DNA from: Fimbriimonadaceae bacterium
GTDB taxonomy: Bacteria > Armatimonadota > Fimbriimonadia > Fimbriimonadales > Fimbriimonadaceae
Length of the DNA: 64,000 nt
NCBI GenBank assembly: GCA_019454125.1
Contig: CP075365.1
Span: forward strand, 1,234,218 to 1,298,217
Direction of reading: 5' to 3'
Below are positions 24,360-37,616 of the stretch, piece by piece. Below the pieces are notes generated by a model. The model saw only the letters and a list, made by a program, of their open reading frames with translations, made no database searches and was not told the DNA's origin. Positions within the stretch are counted from its first letter, which is position 1. Each line of letters opens with the position of its first letter. The position numbers and the translations under genes are program-made.

Positions 24360-25294
24360 CCGTTTTCGAGGTTGGTCCGCGCATTCCGGCGCAACCCCTC
24401 CAGCCCCGCGCGCCGCACAGGCGAGCCTTGCGTCAACACGTCCCACTCCTCGGGTTGGATCACGCGAAGGCGCTCCAAGGTTGGCCAGACGCGCGTGGCC
24501 AGGAAGCCAGGTTCGCGCGTCGGGACGGCTCGCAGCGGTTGGGACTGGCGCGGCTGGTTGAAGGGGCAAACCTCCTGGCATACATCGCACCCGAAGGTCC
24601 AGTCACCCACCAGCCCTTTCAGTTCGGGGTCGATGTCCCCCTTCTTCTCGATGGTGAGATAGCTGATGCAGCGCCGCGCCTCGATTTGCCACCGCCCGTC
24701 CTCGAACACGATGCACCCGGTCGGGCATGCGTCTATGCAGGCACGGCAACGCCCGCACCCGCCTATCGCCGGTCGATCCGGCTCCAGCGAGAGGCTCGTG
24801 AGGAGCAGGCCGATCAAGAACCAACTGCCCCGCTGCGAGTTTATGAGCATGCTGTTCTTTCCGAACCAGCCCAGGCCGGCTCGGTGCGCGAACTCACGCT
24901 CCAGGATCGGGGCGGAGTCAACGCAGACTCGCCAGCGGCAAGTTTCGCGCTCCTCAAGCCAAGTCCCGATGCGTTTAAGTTTAGACCTTAAGACTTTATG
25001 GTAGTCGCGACCCAGCGCATAGCGTGCGATCCGCGGCACGCCGTTTACAGGCGGGTTCGGCTGGTTGTAGTTGAGAGCGAAAGCGAGCACCGAGCGCGCT
25101 CCCGGCAAGAGCCCTTCCAGATCTTTACGCAGGTCCAGTGACTTCGCCAAGTACGTCATCTCGCCGTGGAAGCCCTTCGCGACCCATTCGGCGTATTGCG
25201 GCCAAGTCGCGGGTGCCTCGGCGGCGCAAACGCCGACCAAATCGAACCCTTCGGCTTGCGCGCGGCGGACGACCTCGTCCTTGATGCCTGCCAT
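24350..25294 (-). CDS. queG: epoxyqueuosine reductase (QueG)
   Basis: Cobalamin- and iron-sulfur-dependent enzyme for the last step of queuosine synthesis in tRNA. Two [4Fe-4S] sites: CGRCRACIDACPTGCI and FGCDVCQEVCPFN; upstream GWFGKNSMLINSQRGSWF is a QueG hallmark. 314 aa from ATG 25294 (MAGIKDEVVRRAQ), slightly short, lacking most of the C-terminal HEAT-like extension of E. coli QueG. The ATG is one base after the rsmA stop, so they are coupled. Confidence 0.93.
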   Translation of the reverse strand: MAGIKDEVVRRAQAEGFDLVGVCAAEAPATWPQYAEWVAKGFHGEMTYLAKSLDLRKDLEGLLPGARSVLAFALNYNQPNPPVNGVPRIARYALGRDYHKVLRSKLKRIGTWLEERETCRWRVCVDSAPILEREFAHRAGLGWFGKNSMLINSQRGSWFLIGLLLTSLSLEPDRPAIGGCGRCRACIDACPTGCIVFEDGRWQIEARRCISYLTIEKKGDIDPELKGLVGDWTFGCDVCQEVCPFNQPRQSQPLRAVPTREPGFLATRVWPTLERLRVIQPEEWDVLTQGSPVRRAGLEGLRRNARTNLENGQA

Positions 25295-25295
25295 A

Positions 25296-26150
25296 TCAAC
25301 CTTCCCGGTCAATCGCCCGGCAAAGCGCGAGCCACTGGGCCTCGGCCAGTTCGTGCGGGCGCAGCGAAGGCGAAACGCCGGCCCTCTCAAAGTCTGCGGC
25401 GGCGACCGTGGGCAAATTGTTCTTCAGCGTCTTTCGGGGTTGACGGAAGGCGGCTCGCACTGTCGAGCGGAACGCCTCGAGGTTCTGAATCCGATCGGGT
25501 CTGGGGGCGAATTCCAGGACGATGCTCTCGACTTTGGGGGGCGGCAGAAACGCGCCCGGGGGGACGAGGCAGACCCGACGAATCTCGTAGTCGGCCTGCA
25601 GGACGACCGAGAGGGCTCCCCGGCCCGAATCCCCTGCGGCAGCAAGGATTTTTTCTCCCACCTCGCGCTGCATCATTAAGACCGCCCGGTCGATCAGTTC
25701 TGGCCGCGAGCAAATGCGGTCGAGCAAAGGCCCCGTTATGTTATACGGCATGTTCGAGACGATGGCCCTTGGGCGGGGAAGGGACGTGAGAAGCCCGTAA
25801 AAGCCGTCGCCAGGCTCCTCAAGGGCGTCCCCGAGTACGACGCGCGCGTCCGGCGCCGATTCGGCCAAGACGGGAAGGAAGCGGGGATCCAGCTCGATGG
25901 CGACGGTTTCCTCGACCAGCCGGGAGATGGGGCCGGTCAGGACGCCCGGGCCGGGCCCGACCTCGAGCACGCCACGAACGCCGCCCAGACGGCCCGTAAT
26001 GGCGCCTGTGACGCGGGTGGACGTGAGAAAGTGTTGGCCAAGCCTCTTATCGGCCCGCAATCCGTGGCGGGCCAAAAGGGCGCTCAGCGGCTCTTGCCGC
26101 TCTGAAGCCGTTCCTTGAATACGTGCACCGTCACCTTCTTCCGGCCCCAT
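25296..26150 (-). CDS. rsmA: 16S rRNA (adenine1518-N6/adenine1519-N6)-dimethyltransferase (RsmA/KsgA)
   Basis: Dimethylates two adenines in helix 45 of 16S rRNA during 30S maturation. KRLGQHFLTS, EVGPGPGVLTGPI (SAM site), IELDPRF and the catalytic SNMPYNITGPLL identify it; the late region LPPPKVESIVL is also typical. 284 aa from ATG 26150; ATG 26159 is equally possible and the frame opens at 26180. Either start overlaps the upstream 3D-domain gene by about 70 bp. No strong Shine-Dalgarno. Confidence 0.94.
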   Translation of the reverse strand: MGPEEGDGARIQGTASERQEPLSALLARHGLRADKRLGQHFLTSTRVTGAITGRLGGVRGVLEVGPGPGVLTGPISRLVEETVAIELDPRFLPVLAESAPDARVVLGDALEEPGDGFYGLLTSLPRPRAIVSNMPYNITGPLLDRICSRPELIDRAVLMMQREVGEKILAAAGDSGRGALSVVLQADYEIRRVCLVPPGAFLPPPKVESIVLEFAPRPDRIQNLEAFRSTVRAAFRQPRKTLKNNLPTVAAADFERAGVSPSLRPHELAEAQWLALCRAIDREG

Positions 26151-26740
26151 CGGCGGCATTCGGAATTCGTCGGGAAGCACACGTCGATTTTATTCCCCTT
26201 GATCGCGCCGCCCGTATCCGCGGCAAGCGCGAATCCGTAGCCTTCTACGTAAACAAGGGTTCCCAGGGAGATCACTCTTGGATCTACCGCCACGATTCCA
26301 TAGCCTGCGCGCCGACCTGTCGCAGTCCTTCCTGTACTGCTGCCGTCGTAGGGCGTGTAGGCTGTCGACGTCATCTGCATGACTCTAGCCCGCGAGAAGC
26401 TGCCGCGGCTCGTGTTGAAGCCTGGCCGGCCGATCTCGAAGATTTCGGGTTGCGCTTCGGTCTGCGAAACGACTGTCTCTTCGCGGAAAATCGGCTTGTC
26501 ACCGACCATCACCGCGTCGACCCGAACCTTGATCTCTCCCTTCCGGCCTTCTTGCGCTTTGCGCATCCGGCCCCCGACGAGATCGCGGCTAAAACGATAT
26601 TCAGTAGCGTGGTCCAGCACTTTCGTTCGATAGCGCTTGACCATCTGCAGTTTTCCTAGGCTCGTTACAATCTCCGCCCGGCCCGACATGGGCAGCATGA
26701 GCAGACAGACCGTCGTCGCCAATATGAGTTTCACTCGCAT
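26084..26740 (-). CDS. secreted 3D-domain protein, G5-like region (YabE/RpfB-like)
   Basis: 218 aa with signal peptide MRVKLILATTVCLLMLPMSG. Residues about 60-100 (EIKVRVDAVMVGDKPIFREE) resemble a G5 domain. The C-terminal 3D domain carries three Asp: MTSTAYTPYD, GIVAVDPRVISLGTLVYVEGYG and AADTGGAIKGNKIDVCF. The fold is the double-psi barrel of MltA-type lytic transglycosylases and resuscitation-promoting proteins, so a peptidoglycan hydrolase role is likely. Upstream of rsmA, as in the yabE-rnmV-ksgA order of Firmicutes. Confidence 0.88.
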   Translation of the reverse strand: MRVKLILATTVCLLMLPMSGRAEIVTSLGKLQMVKRYRTKVLDHATEYRFSRDLVGGRMRKAQEGRKGEIKVRVDAVMVGDKPIFREETVVSQTEAQPEIFEIGRPGFNTSRGSFSRARVMQMTSTAYTPYDGSSTGRTATGRRAGYGIVAVDPRVISLGTLVYVEGYGFALAADTGGAIKGNKIDVCFPTNSECRRWGRKKVTVHVFKERLQSGKSR

Positions 26741-26932
26741 TCGGTTGTGCCTCTTGCGGGGGCACCCTCCGCATGGATGGGCGCGGCGGGACTCTACCCC
26801 CGTTTAAGGCGCATGGCCGTTGCAATAAGGGGTTCGCCCGGACTCTCGGCCCGGGCCTTAAGACCGAGTTTTAAGGCCCTTAATAGAGCTGCTTAGGTTC
26901 AACCGCCAGATTTTTGGAGGAAAGTTCGACCT

Positions 26933-27757
26933 TTATCTGGCCTTGGCCAAAAAGACAGGGCAGGGATTGCCCTCGCTCGTGACCAAAAGTCCCCTTCCGT
27001 CGCTGGTGAAGCAGATCGCCTCCGACTGGCTCATGACGGGCATGGCCACGGTTTTTGGCACTTCGCGCCACCAGTCACGGAACACGGTGCCGGGCTCGAA
27101 AACTAGGGCGCCGCTGTAGGTGCGGAGCACCACGGACTTGCGGTCCGGAGAGATGTCTCCGGCCGTCACATACTTGCCCCCCAGAGCTCCCGTGTCAAGG
27201 GGAATCACTCCGAGTTTCTTTAGCTCGTAAGAACCCGATTTCTGCGGGCTCGGCAGGTAGTAGACCCCCGTCTCTCCGTCGCGCGCCTTAGTGACGAGGA
27301 AGAGGCTTCCGGAGCCCGGTTCGACGAGAAGCGCCTCGCAATCCCGCGGTTTATCCGGATAGGTCAGCGTTAAGGTCAGGTTTGGGACAAGGGTCGAACT
27401 TGCCATCTCGGCGGGGTCGTCCACGCGATAAATGGCAATCGAACTCCGCTTGCGGTCGTTGTCGCCAATATCGCCTAAATAAACGTAGGCTTTACCGCCG
27501 ATCATAGCGGCCGCCATGTCCTCGCAATCGCTTGTCTTAACGTCTTTTAGCCTGAATATCCCTGTGACTTCACCCGAACTGTTAAATCGGAAGAATCGTG
27601 CCGAGTCTCCACTATCGTTGTGTGTATAGAAAACGCCAGGTTTTAAGGGGCTGGCCGCAACTCCGCTGCTCTCGGTAACCCTCTCGTTCTTAATCTGGCA
27701 GAGCAGCTCGGGTTTGCTCCACGTTTGTTGGGCGAGCAACAAGACGGCAGGGATCAT
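26933..27757 (-). CDS. secreted beta-propeller-like protein
   Basis: 274 aa. Short N-terminal hydrophobic stretch MIPAVLLLAQQTW, then ESSGVAASPLKPGVFYTHND and DSGDSARFFRF, then VYLGDIGDND and repeats of about 40-50 residues with SLFLVTKARDG. This matches uncharacterised esterase-like/phytase-like propeller proteins found in many soil bacteria. TAGACT (complement of 27766-27771) is 8 nt before ATG 27757, a leaderless layout. Substrate unknown. Confidence 0.7.
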   Translation of the reverse strand: MIPAVLLLAQQTWSKPELLCQIKNERVTESSGVAASPLKPGVFYTHNDSGDSARFFRFNSSGEVTGIFRLKDVKTSDCEDMAAAMIGGKAYVYLGDIGDNDRKRSSIAIYRVDDPAEMASSTLVPNLTLTLTYPDKPRDCEALLVEPGSGSLFLVTKARDGETGVYYLPSPQKSGSYELKKLGVIPLDTGALGGKYVTAGDISPDRKSVVLRTYSGALVFEPGTVFRDWWREVPKTVAMPVMSQSEAICFTSDGRGLLVTSEGNPCPVFLAKAR

Positions 27758-27768
27758 CGCCCCCGAGT

Positions 27769-31669
<3,901 letters not shown>

Positions 31670-31714
31670 TGATAGAACGTAGACGCTGCAGAGCAGCCTG
31701 ACGCTCGCTGCGGC

Positions 31715-32881
31715 CTAGGCCTCGGCGAGCTGACGGTGGCGCAAAGGAACCGAAGGCAGCCGAAGCCCGGTGTCGTCGCTCGTGCTGACCCGAAGGAGCT
31801 TCATGACCGCGATCTTGATGGCCCCTGCGAGAGGGTAGGCGACGAGCATGCCGGGTAGGCCGAAAAGCGCGCTGGCGGCAAAGACCACGAATACACCGAG
31901 AAGGGGATTCAGCTTCACGGCACGCCCAACAATGTTTGGCGTGATGATTGTGTCGTAGGCAGTGCCGACAAGGAACATCACTGTGAGGATCGCGAGGCCA
32001 TATTGCCACGGCTCGCTGAAGGAGAACCAGCTCCCTTCCGTGCCGGTCTGTCCGCCGATGACAAGCACGATAAAGACGATGATAGAGCTGATGATGTTGC
32101 CAATGATCGGGATGAGGTAAAGGGTGCCGACCACGACGCCTAGGACGAAATAATAGTCGACGCCTAACACGTAGAGCACCGTCGTCATGACCGTGGCGTA
32201 GAGCATAACGTTCAGGATAAGGCCCCGAATGTAGTTCTTAAAGACGGCTACGATCTGGCCGACCGTTTCGACTGTCCCGGCGCGGATGGAAGGTGGGACA
32301 TAACTAGCCAGTTTCGCGCGCAACCGATCCATGTCCATCAACATGAAGAACACAAAGATCGGCGTTAATGAAAGCAGGAACAATTGGCCGAAGATGCTGA
32401 AGATCGAGGCGAATCCGCCCGTCAAGAACCGTTGTGCAGTCTCCAGCAAACGTTCCCGGTTTGGAACGATATACTTGTCAATCAGCCCCTGCCGCGTCGT
32501 CGGCAGGTCGAACTGCCGAAGCACCTCTTCGTTTCGGACAAGGAACTTGTCGACTTCGGCAAAGGTCTTGTCAGGAGACTGACTCTGCAATTCATCCCAC
32601 TGTCTGGCCCCTTCGGAGTAAAGCACGGCCGCTTGGGTCGCGACGAAGGGCGCGGCGGAAACGATGGCCAGGCCGAGCACCGCGTAAAAGGAGATCGTGA
32701 GGACGCCGGCGGCAAGGGGAGAGGGGAGGCCGATGCGTCGCAACCCCTTCGCCAAGGGCTCGAGCATCACCGCGATAAGGCCCGAGAGGATGAAGGGAAG
32801 GAGCACACCCCTGACGGCCCAAAGGAAAAAGACCGCCGTCACGACGACGGCAATCCAAATCCCTATGCGCCACCAGTTCAA
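31715..32881 (-). CDS. AI-2E family transporter / PerM-like permease
   Basis: 388 aa with about eight membrane helices: an N-terminal pair (WIAVVVTAVFFLWAVRGVLL), a soluble loop of about 100 residues, and a C-terminal bundle (VDYYFVLGVVVGTLYLIPIIG, SSIIVFIVLVIGG). The motif IPIIGNIISS and the P-G-M-L-V-A-YPLAG region near the end are typical of the AI-2E transporter (YdiK/PerM) family, whose members export small molecules or Na+/H+. TTG start 32881 after GGGAGCG. Substrate not determinable. Confidence 0.88.
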   Translation of the reverse strand: MNWWRIGIWIAVVVTAVFFLWAVRGVLLPFILSGLIAVMLEPLAKGLRRIGLPSPLAAGVLTISFYAVLGLAIVSAAPFVATQAAVLYSEGARQWDELQSQSPDKTFAEVDKFLVRNEEVLRQFDLPTTRQGLIDKYIVPNRERLLETAQRFLTGGFASIFSIFGQLFLLSLTPIFVFFMLMDMDRLRAKLASYVPPSIRAGTVETVGQIVAVFKNYIRGLILNVMLYATVMTTVLYVLGVDYYFVLGVVVGTLYLIPIIGNIISSIIVFIVLVIGGQTGTEGSWFSFSEPWQYGLAILTVMFLVGTAYDTIITPNIVGRAVKLNPLLGVFVVFAASALFGLPGMLVAYPLAGAIKIAVMKLLRVSTSDDTGLRLPSVPLRHRQLAEA

Positions 32882-32911
32882 AGAGCGCTCCCTCGCCTCT
32901 TCGACAACGCC

Positions 32912-33139
32912 TTATGCGCCGATTTCTTCGTGGCCGTGGGTCAGCTTCTTAGAGCGCTGCTCGGCAATCCACTCTTCGGTCTTGCCTTTCAGGTCCTTGA
33001 GCCGATCGGCGAGTTGTTCGCGAGTCTCGGTGCCCGCCTTCGGGGCGAACAGCAGGCCAGCCACCGCGCCCAGGAGCGCACCAAGGCCAAATCCGGCCAG
33101 CAGGTAGACCAATGCGTTCTTATCGTCGTTACCGTTCAT
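32912..33139 (-). CDS. YtxH-domain protein (75 aa)
   Basis: One N-terminal membrane helix, YLLAGFGLGALLGAVAGLLF, followed by APKAGTETREQLADRLKDLK and a charged helix: the exact layout of YtxH general-stress proteins. ATG 33139 is the conserved start; the frame extends to 33250 within the neighbouring gene. Cotranscribed with the 33154-33501 gene, 15 nt upstream. Confidence 0.85.
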   Translation of the reverse strand: MNGNDDKNALVYLLAGFGLGALLGAVAGLLFAPKAGTETREQLADRLKDLKGKTEEWIAEQRSKKLTHGHEEIGA

Positions 33140-33153
33140 AGTTTTTTTGATCC

Positions 33154-33501
33154 TTAGCTCTTTGGCGCCGGCAGTGCAGGCGCCGCCTTCTTCTGGTGCA
33201 AGTATGACCCAACCAGGCGCGAGCCGACAGCGACAAGGGTCGCCAACCATCCGCGCGAACGGTATTTTTTGAACGCTTCGAAAGCCGCCGCGAAGGGTTC
33301 CTCGCCTCGGCGGGCCTGGGCCGCCTGCACAGCGGCGAGACGGGTCTCGATCGACTTCATATCGCTCTGGAGGCCGTCAAGCCGCTTTTCCAAGCCCTTG
33401 ACGCTCGACTTGAGCTCGTTGACCATGCGCATCGCCGCGCCCACGACCAGCATAAGCAGGGCGAGGAGCACGACGACCACCCAAAGGAGGACCGTCTCCA
33501 T
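33154..33501 (-). CDS. membrane-anchored coiled-coil protein (DUF948-like)
   Basis: 115 aa. Residues 1-25 form one membrane helix (VLLWVVVVLLALLMLVVGAA), then a coiled coil (MVNELKSSVKGLEKRLDGLQ), then a basic tail. In Firmicutes, DUF948 proteins often sit beside ytxH, as here. CAGAAT (complement of 33509-33514) is 7 nt before ATG 33501, so this is the promoter-proximal gene of a two-gene stress-type operon. Confidence 0.72.
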   Translation of the reverse strand: METVLLWVVVVLLALLMLVVGAAMRMVNELKSSVKGLEKRLDGLQSDMKSIETRLAAVQAAQARRGEEPFAAAFEAFKKYRSRGWLATLVAVGSRLVGSYLHQKKAAPALPAPKS

Positions 33502-33593
33502 AGTTACTATTCTGAACGACTGCCCAAGGCCGATGGGGCGGGCCTGTGCTTAGAGGCTGTCAAGGGGCTGTCCCGCATGTGGGGCCGCAGTAT

Positions 33594-34718
33594 TCAACGA
33601 GGACACGGGTGAGACTGCGCGATCGTTCCGCCCGCGACCACGGTCATCCCGCGGTACGCGACCGCGATCTGGCCGGGAGTCACGGCGTTCACGGGCCTAT
33701 CGAAGACGAGGCGAGCCGCATTGGCTGACGCCGCATCGGTGCCAGCGTGGCTTGAGCCTGCGAAGAGCCAGGCGTCGCGGGGCTCCATCATGTGGCGGAT
33801 CTTCGCCTTCACCCGCATCGGCATCGCCTCGGGGGGGAAGGCGCTCCAGGCGACGTCGGTGACCGAAACTTCGCGCTGGCCGAGGTCTCCTTCATCCCCG
33901 AGCGTCACGCGGCGGGTGACGGGATCGATGCCGATGACGTAGAGGGGGCGCCCGGCCGCGATGCCGAGACCCCTCCGCTGGCCGATTGTGAAGTCCGCCA
34001 CTCCCCCGTGCCGGCCGATCACCTGGCCCCCCACGCCCACCAACTCGCCTTCTTCGAACATTTCCGGCTTGGCCCGTCGCAAGAACTCACGGTATCCGCC
34101 CACCTCGCTGACGAAGCAGATCTCCTGCGAATCCGGCTTGTCCGCAACGGGGAGTCCGAGTTCGCGCGCCATCCGGCGCGTCTCCGTCTTGTCAGGCACC
34201 TCGCCCAGCGGGAACCAGACTGATTCGAGTTGCGCCTGGGTCATGGCATAGAGCACGTAGCTCTGGTCCTTCGCCGCGCCTCGCGCCCGCATCAACCTCT
34301 GCCGCCCCTGGATCCTGCGGATGCGGGCGTAGTGCCCCGTCGCCAAGACGTCGCACCCCAGCTCGCGCGACTTCGCAAGCAGCGCGTCGAACTTCACCTT
34401 TCGGTTGCAGGTGACGCAGGGGTTTGGCGTGCGCCCCCTGCCGTATTCCTCGATGAACTCGTCGATGACGGCCTCCTTGAAGGCGTCCTTGAAGTCGACG
34501 ACGTAGTGGGGGATGCCCAGCATCCGGGCGGAACGGCGGGCGTCCTCGACCGCGCCGAGCGAACAGCAACCAGAATGGCGCGGGTCGCGCTGGCTCTCCT
34601 GCCAGATCTGCATGGTCACGCCGACGACGTCGTGGCCGCGGCGCACGAGCATCCCCGCCACGACCGCGCTGTCCACCCCGCCGGACATCGCGACGCAGAC
34701 CGTCCGTCGCCGCGGCAC
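33594..34718 (-). CDS. mnmA: tRNA-specific 2-thiouridylase (MnmA)
   Basis: Makes s2U34 in tRNA for Lys, Glu and Gln. N-type ATP pyrophosphatase PP-loop MSGGVDSAV, first catalytic Cys in GRTPNPCVTCNRKVKFD, second Cys in SQEICFVSEV, and GQRRGLGIAAGRPLYVIGID in the tRNA-binding part. 374 aa. GTG 34718 follows the upstream TAG with no gap. Confidence 0.96.
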   Translation of the reverse strand: MPRRRTVCVAMSGGVDSAVVAGMLVRRGHDVVGVTMQIWQESQRDPRHSGCCSLGAVEDARRSARMLGIPHYVVDFKDAFKEAVIDEFIEEYGRGRTPNPCVTCNRKVKFDALLAKSRELGCDVLATGHYARIRRIQGRQRLMRARGAAKDQSYVLYAMTQAQLESVWFPLGEVPDKTETRRMARELGLPVADKPDSQEICFVSEVGGYREFLRRAKPEMFEEGELVGVGGQVIGRHGGVADFTIGQRRGLGIAAGRPLYVIGIDPVTRRVTLGDEGDLGQREVSVTDVAWSAFPPEAMPMRVKAKIRHMMEPRDAWLFAGSSHAGTDAASANAARLVFDRPVNAVTPGQIAVAYRGMTVVAGGTIAQSHPCPR

Positions 34719-35885
34719 CTACTTGCCCTCGATCAGCGAGAGGTAAGGCTCTTCCTTGAGCAGGGCTTCCAGCCGGGATATGGTCACGACCTTCGGTTCC
34801 GCGCCCTTGGCCAGGACGATGAAGGTCGGGGTCCCGCCGAGGTCGATCTGCTTGGAGAGGTTCAGGTCTGCGACGACGGAGGTCGCCTCAGGCGAATCCG
34901 ACTGCATGGCGGCGCGGACCCCTTCCTCGTCCAGCCCCATCTCGGTGGCGATCTGGATCAAGCCCTCGGGAGACTTGACGCGGAACTCGTTCGCTTCCGA
35001 GAAGCAGGCGCCCAGGTACTGCCAGAACTTGCCGGACTTGGCTGCATACTCGGCGGCGACGGCCGCGTGCATGCTGGTCTCGTGCCCGGCGTGTTCCACC
35101 AGTGGAACGTGGCGGAAGGCGATGCGGATGCGGCCTTTGCCCTCGCGGAAGATCTGCTCGATGACCGGGGCAGCTCGACGGCAGGCGGGGCAGTTGACGT
35201 CGGCGAACTCGATGATCGTGACCGGTGCGTCGGCCGTGCCCTTCATCCTGGATTCGCCCGGGAGCAGCTCCTCGATGGTAATGCCCTGCAGGTTCACCCC
35301 CTTCACGATGTCCTCCGCCTTGGCGTTGAGGTACGCGCTATAGCCCCCCAGAGAGCCGAGGGCGAGGATCATGCCGCCCGCCGTCGCCATCATGTCCTGG
35401 CGCCCGCCCCGCCCTTCCGGCACAGGCATCTGCGACATCACGAGGGTCGCGAAGAATATGGCCGTCATGATGCCCGCCGAGGCCAGGCACCAAAGGCAGG
35501 TGGCCTGGATGACCGCGATCGAGGTGTAGACGAAGTACATGCTGGCCATGAAGCCAAAGCTGGCGACCACGAGCCCGGCTTGCGAGAGCGGCTTCCACAT
35601 GTTCGGCGGGCCGAACGAGCGTGCCGCGGCCAATCCGGCCAGGAGAAGGTAGCCGATAAGGCCGACAAGGGCGACAGGAACCCCGAACCACGCCGCAGTC
35701 GGGTGCATGGCGACCGTGTCGCAACCTCCGGTGGTGCCGCAAGGAAGCGACTTGCCGAAGACGTGGGAAAAGCTCAGGGCGCCCGCGACGAAGACGCCGG
35801 CCCAGGAAAGGAACGCGACCACTCGGTTCACCATCGCGGCCGACCCGGAAGCCTTGACCGCCCCAGCTTCGGTAACAGTGCTCAT
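34719..35885 (-). CDS. VKOR-DsbA fusion, disulfide-forming membrane protein
   Basis: 388 aa. N-terminal vitamin K epoxide reductase domain with four to five helices, loop cysteines in SLPCGTTGGCDTV, and the quinone-reactive CLWC in IQATCLWCLASAG. The C-terminal periplasmic thioredoxin-fold domain has FADVNCPACRRAAPVIEQI (CPAC) and the cis-Pro loop GGTPTFIVLA. The fusion both makes disulfides in exported proteins and passes electrons to quinone. ATG 35885 is chosen over 35960 because TATACT (complement of 35894-35899) lies 8 nt before it. Confidence 0.93.
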   Translation of the reverse strand: MSTVTEAGAVKASGSAAMVNRVVAFLSWAGVFVAGALSFSHVFGKSLPCGTTGGCDTVAMHPTAAWFGVPVALVGLIGYLLLAGLAAARSFGPPNMWKPLSQAGLVVASFGFMASMYFVYTSIAVIQATCLWCLASAGIMTAIFFATLVMSQMPVPEGRGGRQDMMATAGGMILALGSLGGYSAYLNAKAEDIVKGVNLQGITIEELLPGESRMKGTADAPVTIIEFADVNCPACRRAAPVIEQIFREGKGRIRIAFRHVPLVEHAGHETSMHAAVAAEYAAKSGKFWQYLGACFSEANEFRVKSPEGLIQIATEMGLDEEGVRAAMQSDSPEATSVVADLNLSKQIDLGGTPTFIVLAKGAEPKVVTISRLEALLKEEPYLSLIEGK

Positions 35886-36018
35886 CAGACTAAAGTATAC
35901 GGCTCCGCAAAGCCTGGTTATGCTGACCAATTGCCAGCCGCCCCAGTTCCCGCGTCCCAAAGCGTCTTGCGAGGACGGCCCGCGCGAACCCTAATGGTAT
36001 CCTTTTAGGTTCAGCCGA

Positions 36019-37392
36019 ATGGCCGCCCTCCTCCAGCCCGGCATCCTTCCGAAGCGCAACAAAACCGTGCGCGGCACGTACTTCGTGCAGACCTGGGGGT
36101 GCCAGATGAATGAGGAGGACAGCGAACAGATCGCGCTCTACCTGGAGAACCTTGGCCTCGCCCGGGCCGAGAGCCCCCGCGAGGCACACGTGGTCGTGCT
36201 GAACACCTGCAGCGTCCGCAAGAAGCCGGAGGACAAGGCGTTCAGCTTCCTCGGATTCCTGCGCGAGATCAAGGCCTCGCGGCCTGAGATGGTGGTGGGG
36301 GTGGCGGGGTGCATGGCCCAGCTCCGCGCCGACGAGATCCGACAGCGCAATCCCCACGTGGACTTCGTCGTGGGCACCGCCCAGGTGAGCGCCATCCCCG
36401 GCCTCGTCGAGCAAGCCCTCCAGCAGAAGCGTTTCGAGAAGCGACTGGATCTCCCCGAGCGAAAGGGGGCGGTCGTCACCGACATTCCCCAGCGCCAGAT
36501 CGAACGACGCGGCAAGCTCAAGGCGTTCGTGCCGATCCAGTACGGCTGCGACAAGTTCTGCACGTTTTGCATCGTGCCGACCACCCGCGGCCGCGAACGG
36601 TCAAGGCCGACCCAGCACATCGTCGAGGAGGTCCGCCGCCTCGCCGAGCTCGGAACCCGCGAGGTCACGCTGCTCGGCCAGACCGTCAACTCCTATGGCA
36701 AGAACCTGGCCGAGGGGAACGTGCCGTTCTCGACGCTCCTGCGCCTGCTCGCGGGCATTCCCGGCCTGGAGCGCATCCGCTACACGTCCCCCTACCCGCG
36801 CGACTTCAAGCACGACCTCATTGAGACGATCCGCGCAGTCCCCGAGGTCATGGAGCACTGTCACATGCCGCTCCAGGCGGGCGACGACGGGTTGCTGAAG
36901 CGCATGAAGAGGCTCTACACGGTCGAGTCCTATGCCGCGATCGTCGCGGAACTCAGGGCGGCTGTGCCCGGGATCGGCCTCACCACCGACATCATCGTCG
37001 GCTTCCCCGGCGAGACCGACCTGGAGTTCCAGGCCACCTTGGACGCGATGGAGCGGTTCCAGTTCGACGGGGCGTACATGTTCAAGTACAGCCCCCGCCC
37101 CGGCACCCCCGCCGCCGAGATGGAACAGGTCGACCCCCTGGTCGCCAAGACGAGGCTGGACAAGCTGATCGAGGTGCAGACCGCCATCACCTGTGCCCGC
37201 AACGCCGCACTCGTGGGACAATCGTTCGAGGTGCTGGTCGAGGGCCCGACCCCCAAGAACCCCTCCCTCATTCAAGGCTACTCCCGCTGCTTTCGCATGC
37301 TCCACTTCCCGGCGAAGCCGGAGTGGGTCGGCGAGTTGGTCACGGTACGGGCGACTGAGGGCCACCTTTGGGGATTGAGCGGTACGGCGTAG
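36019..37392 (+). CDS. miaB: tRNA-2-methylthio-N6-dimethylallyladenosine synthase (MiaB)
   Basis: Radical-SAM methylthiotransferase for position 37 of tRNA. The N-terminal UPF0004 domain has three cluster cysteines (TWGCQMNEEDSEQ, LNTCSVRKK, VAGCMAQLR). The radical SAM motif is YGCDKFCTFCIVPTTRG, followed by RYTSPYPRDF and a C-terminal TRAM domain. 457 aa. Divergent from the VKOR-DsbA gene. Its 3' end is followed by a large foldback region. Confidence 0.96.
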   Translation: MAALLQPGILPKRNKTVRGTYFVQTWGCQMNEEDSEQIALYLENLGLARAESPREAHVVVLNTCSVRKKPEDKAFSFLGFLREIKASRPEMVVGVAGCMAQLRADEIRQRNPHVDFVVGTAQVSAIPGLVEQALQQKRFEKRLDLPERKGAVVTDIPQRQIERRGKLKAFVPIQYGCDKFCTFCIVPTTRGRERSRPTQHIVEEVRRLAELGTREVTLLGQTVNSYGKNLAEGNVPFSTLLRLLAGIPGLERIRYTSPYPRDFKHDLIETIRAVPEVMEHCHMPLQAGDDGLLKRMKRLYTVESYAAIVAELRAAVPGIGLTTDIIVGFPGETDLEFQATLDAMERFQFDGAYMFKYSPRPGTPAAEMEQVDPLVAKTRLDKLIEVQTAITCARNAALVGQSFEVLVEGPTPKNPSLIQGYSRCFRMLHFPAKPEWVGELVTVRATEGHLWGLSGTA

Positions 37393-37411
37393 GGGAAGCT
37401 CCGTGGTAGCC

Positions 37412-37502
37412 GCAGGCTGTCGGCCCATGCGGCAGCAATGGGTCGATCCCTGCGGGCGGGAAAGGTGAGTCGCGGGACGCAGGGATCCTCCGGACAGCCT
37501 GC
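37412..37502. repeat. nested inverted repeat downstream of miaB
   Basis: Outer arms GCAGGCTGTC (37412-37421) and GACAGCCTGC (37493-37502), inner arms GATCCCTGCG (37445-37454) and CGCAGGGATC (37478-37487), all perfect. It can fold into one 91-nt cruciform or RNA hairpin 20 nt after the miaB stop. Confidence 0.7.
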
Positions 37503-37503
37503 C

Positions 37504-37530
37504 ACCCTCTCCTTCGGCGAAGGAGAGGGT
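37504..37530. repeat. 27-nt perfect palindrome
   Basis: Arms ACCCTCTCCTTCG (37504-37516) and CGAAGGAGAGGGT (37518-37530) around a single G. The CTCTCC/GGAGAG core is shared with the dispersed repeat at 37617-37674. A further hairpin follows, with arms CGAACCGGG (37543-37551) and CCCGGTTCG (37561-37569). Confidence 0.7.
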
Positions 37531-37616
37531 CGGTGAGCGAAGCGAACCGGGGTGAGGTTTCCCGGTTCGGGGTTGCGCAAGCTCTAAGCGAGCCCTTTAG
37601 GTCCCCACCGCCGGGG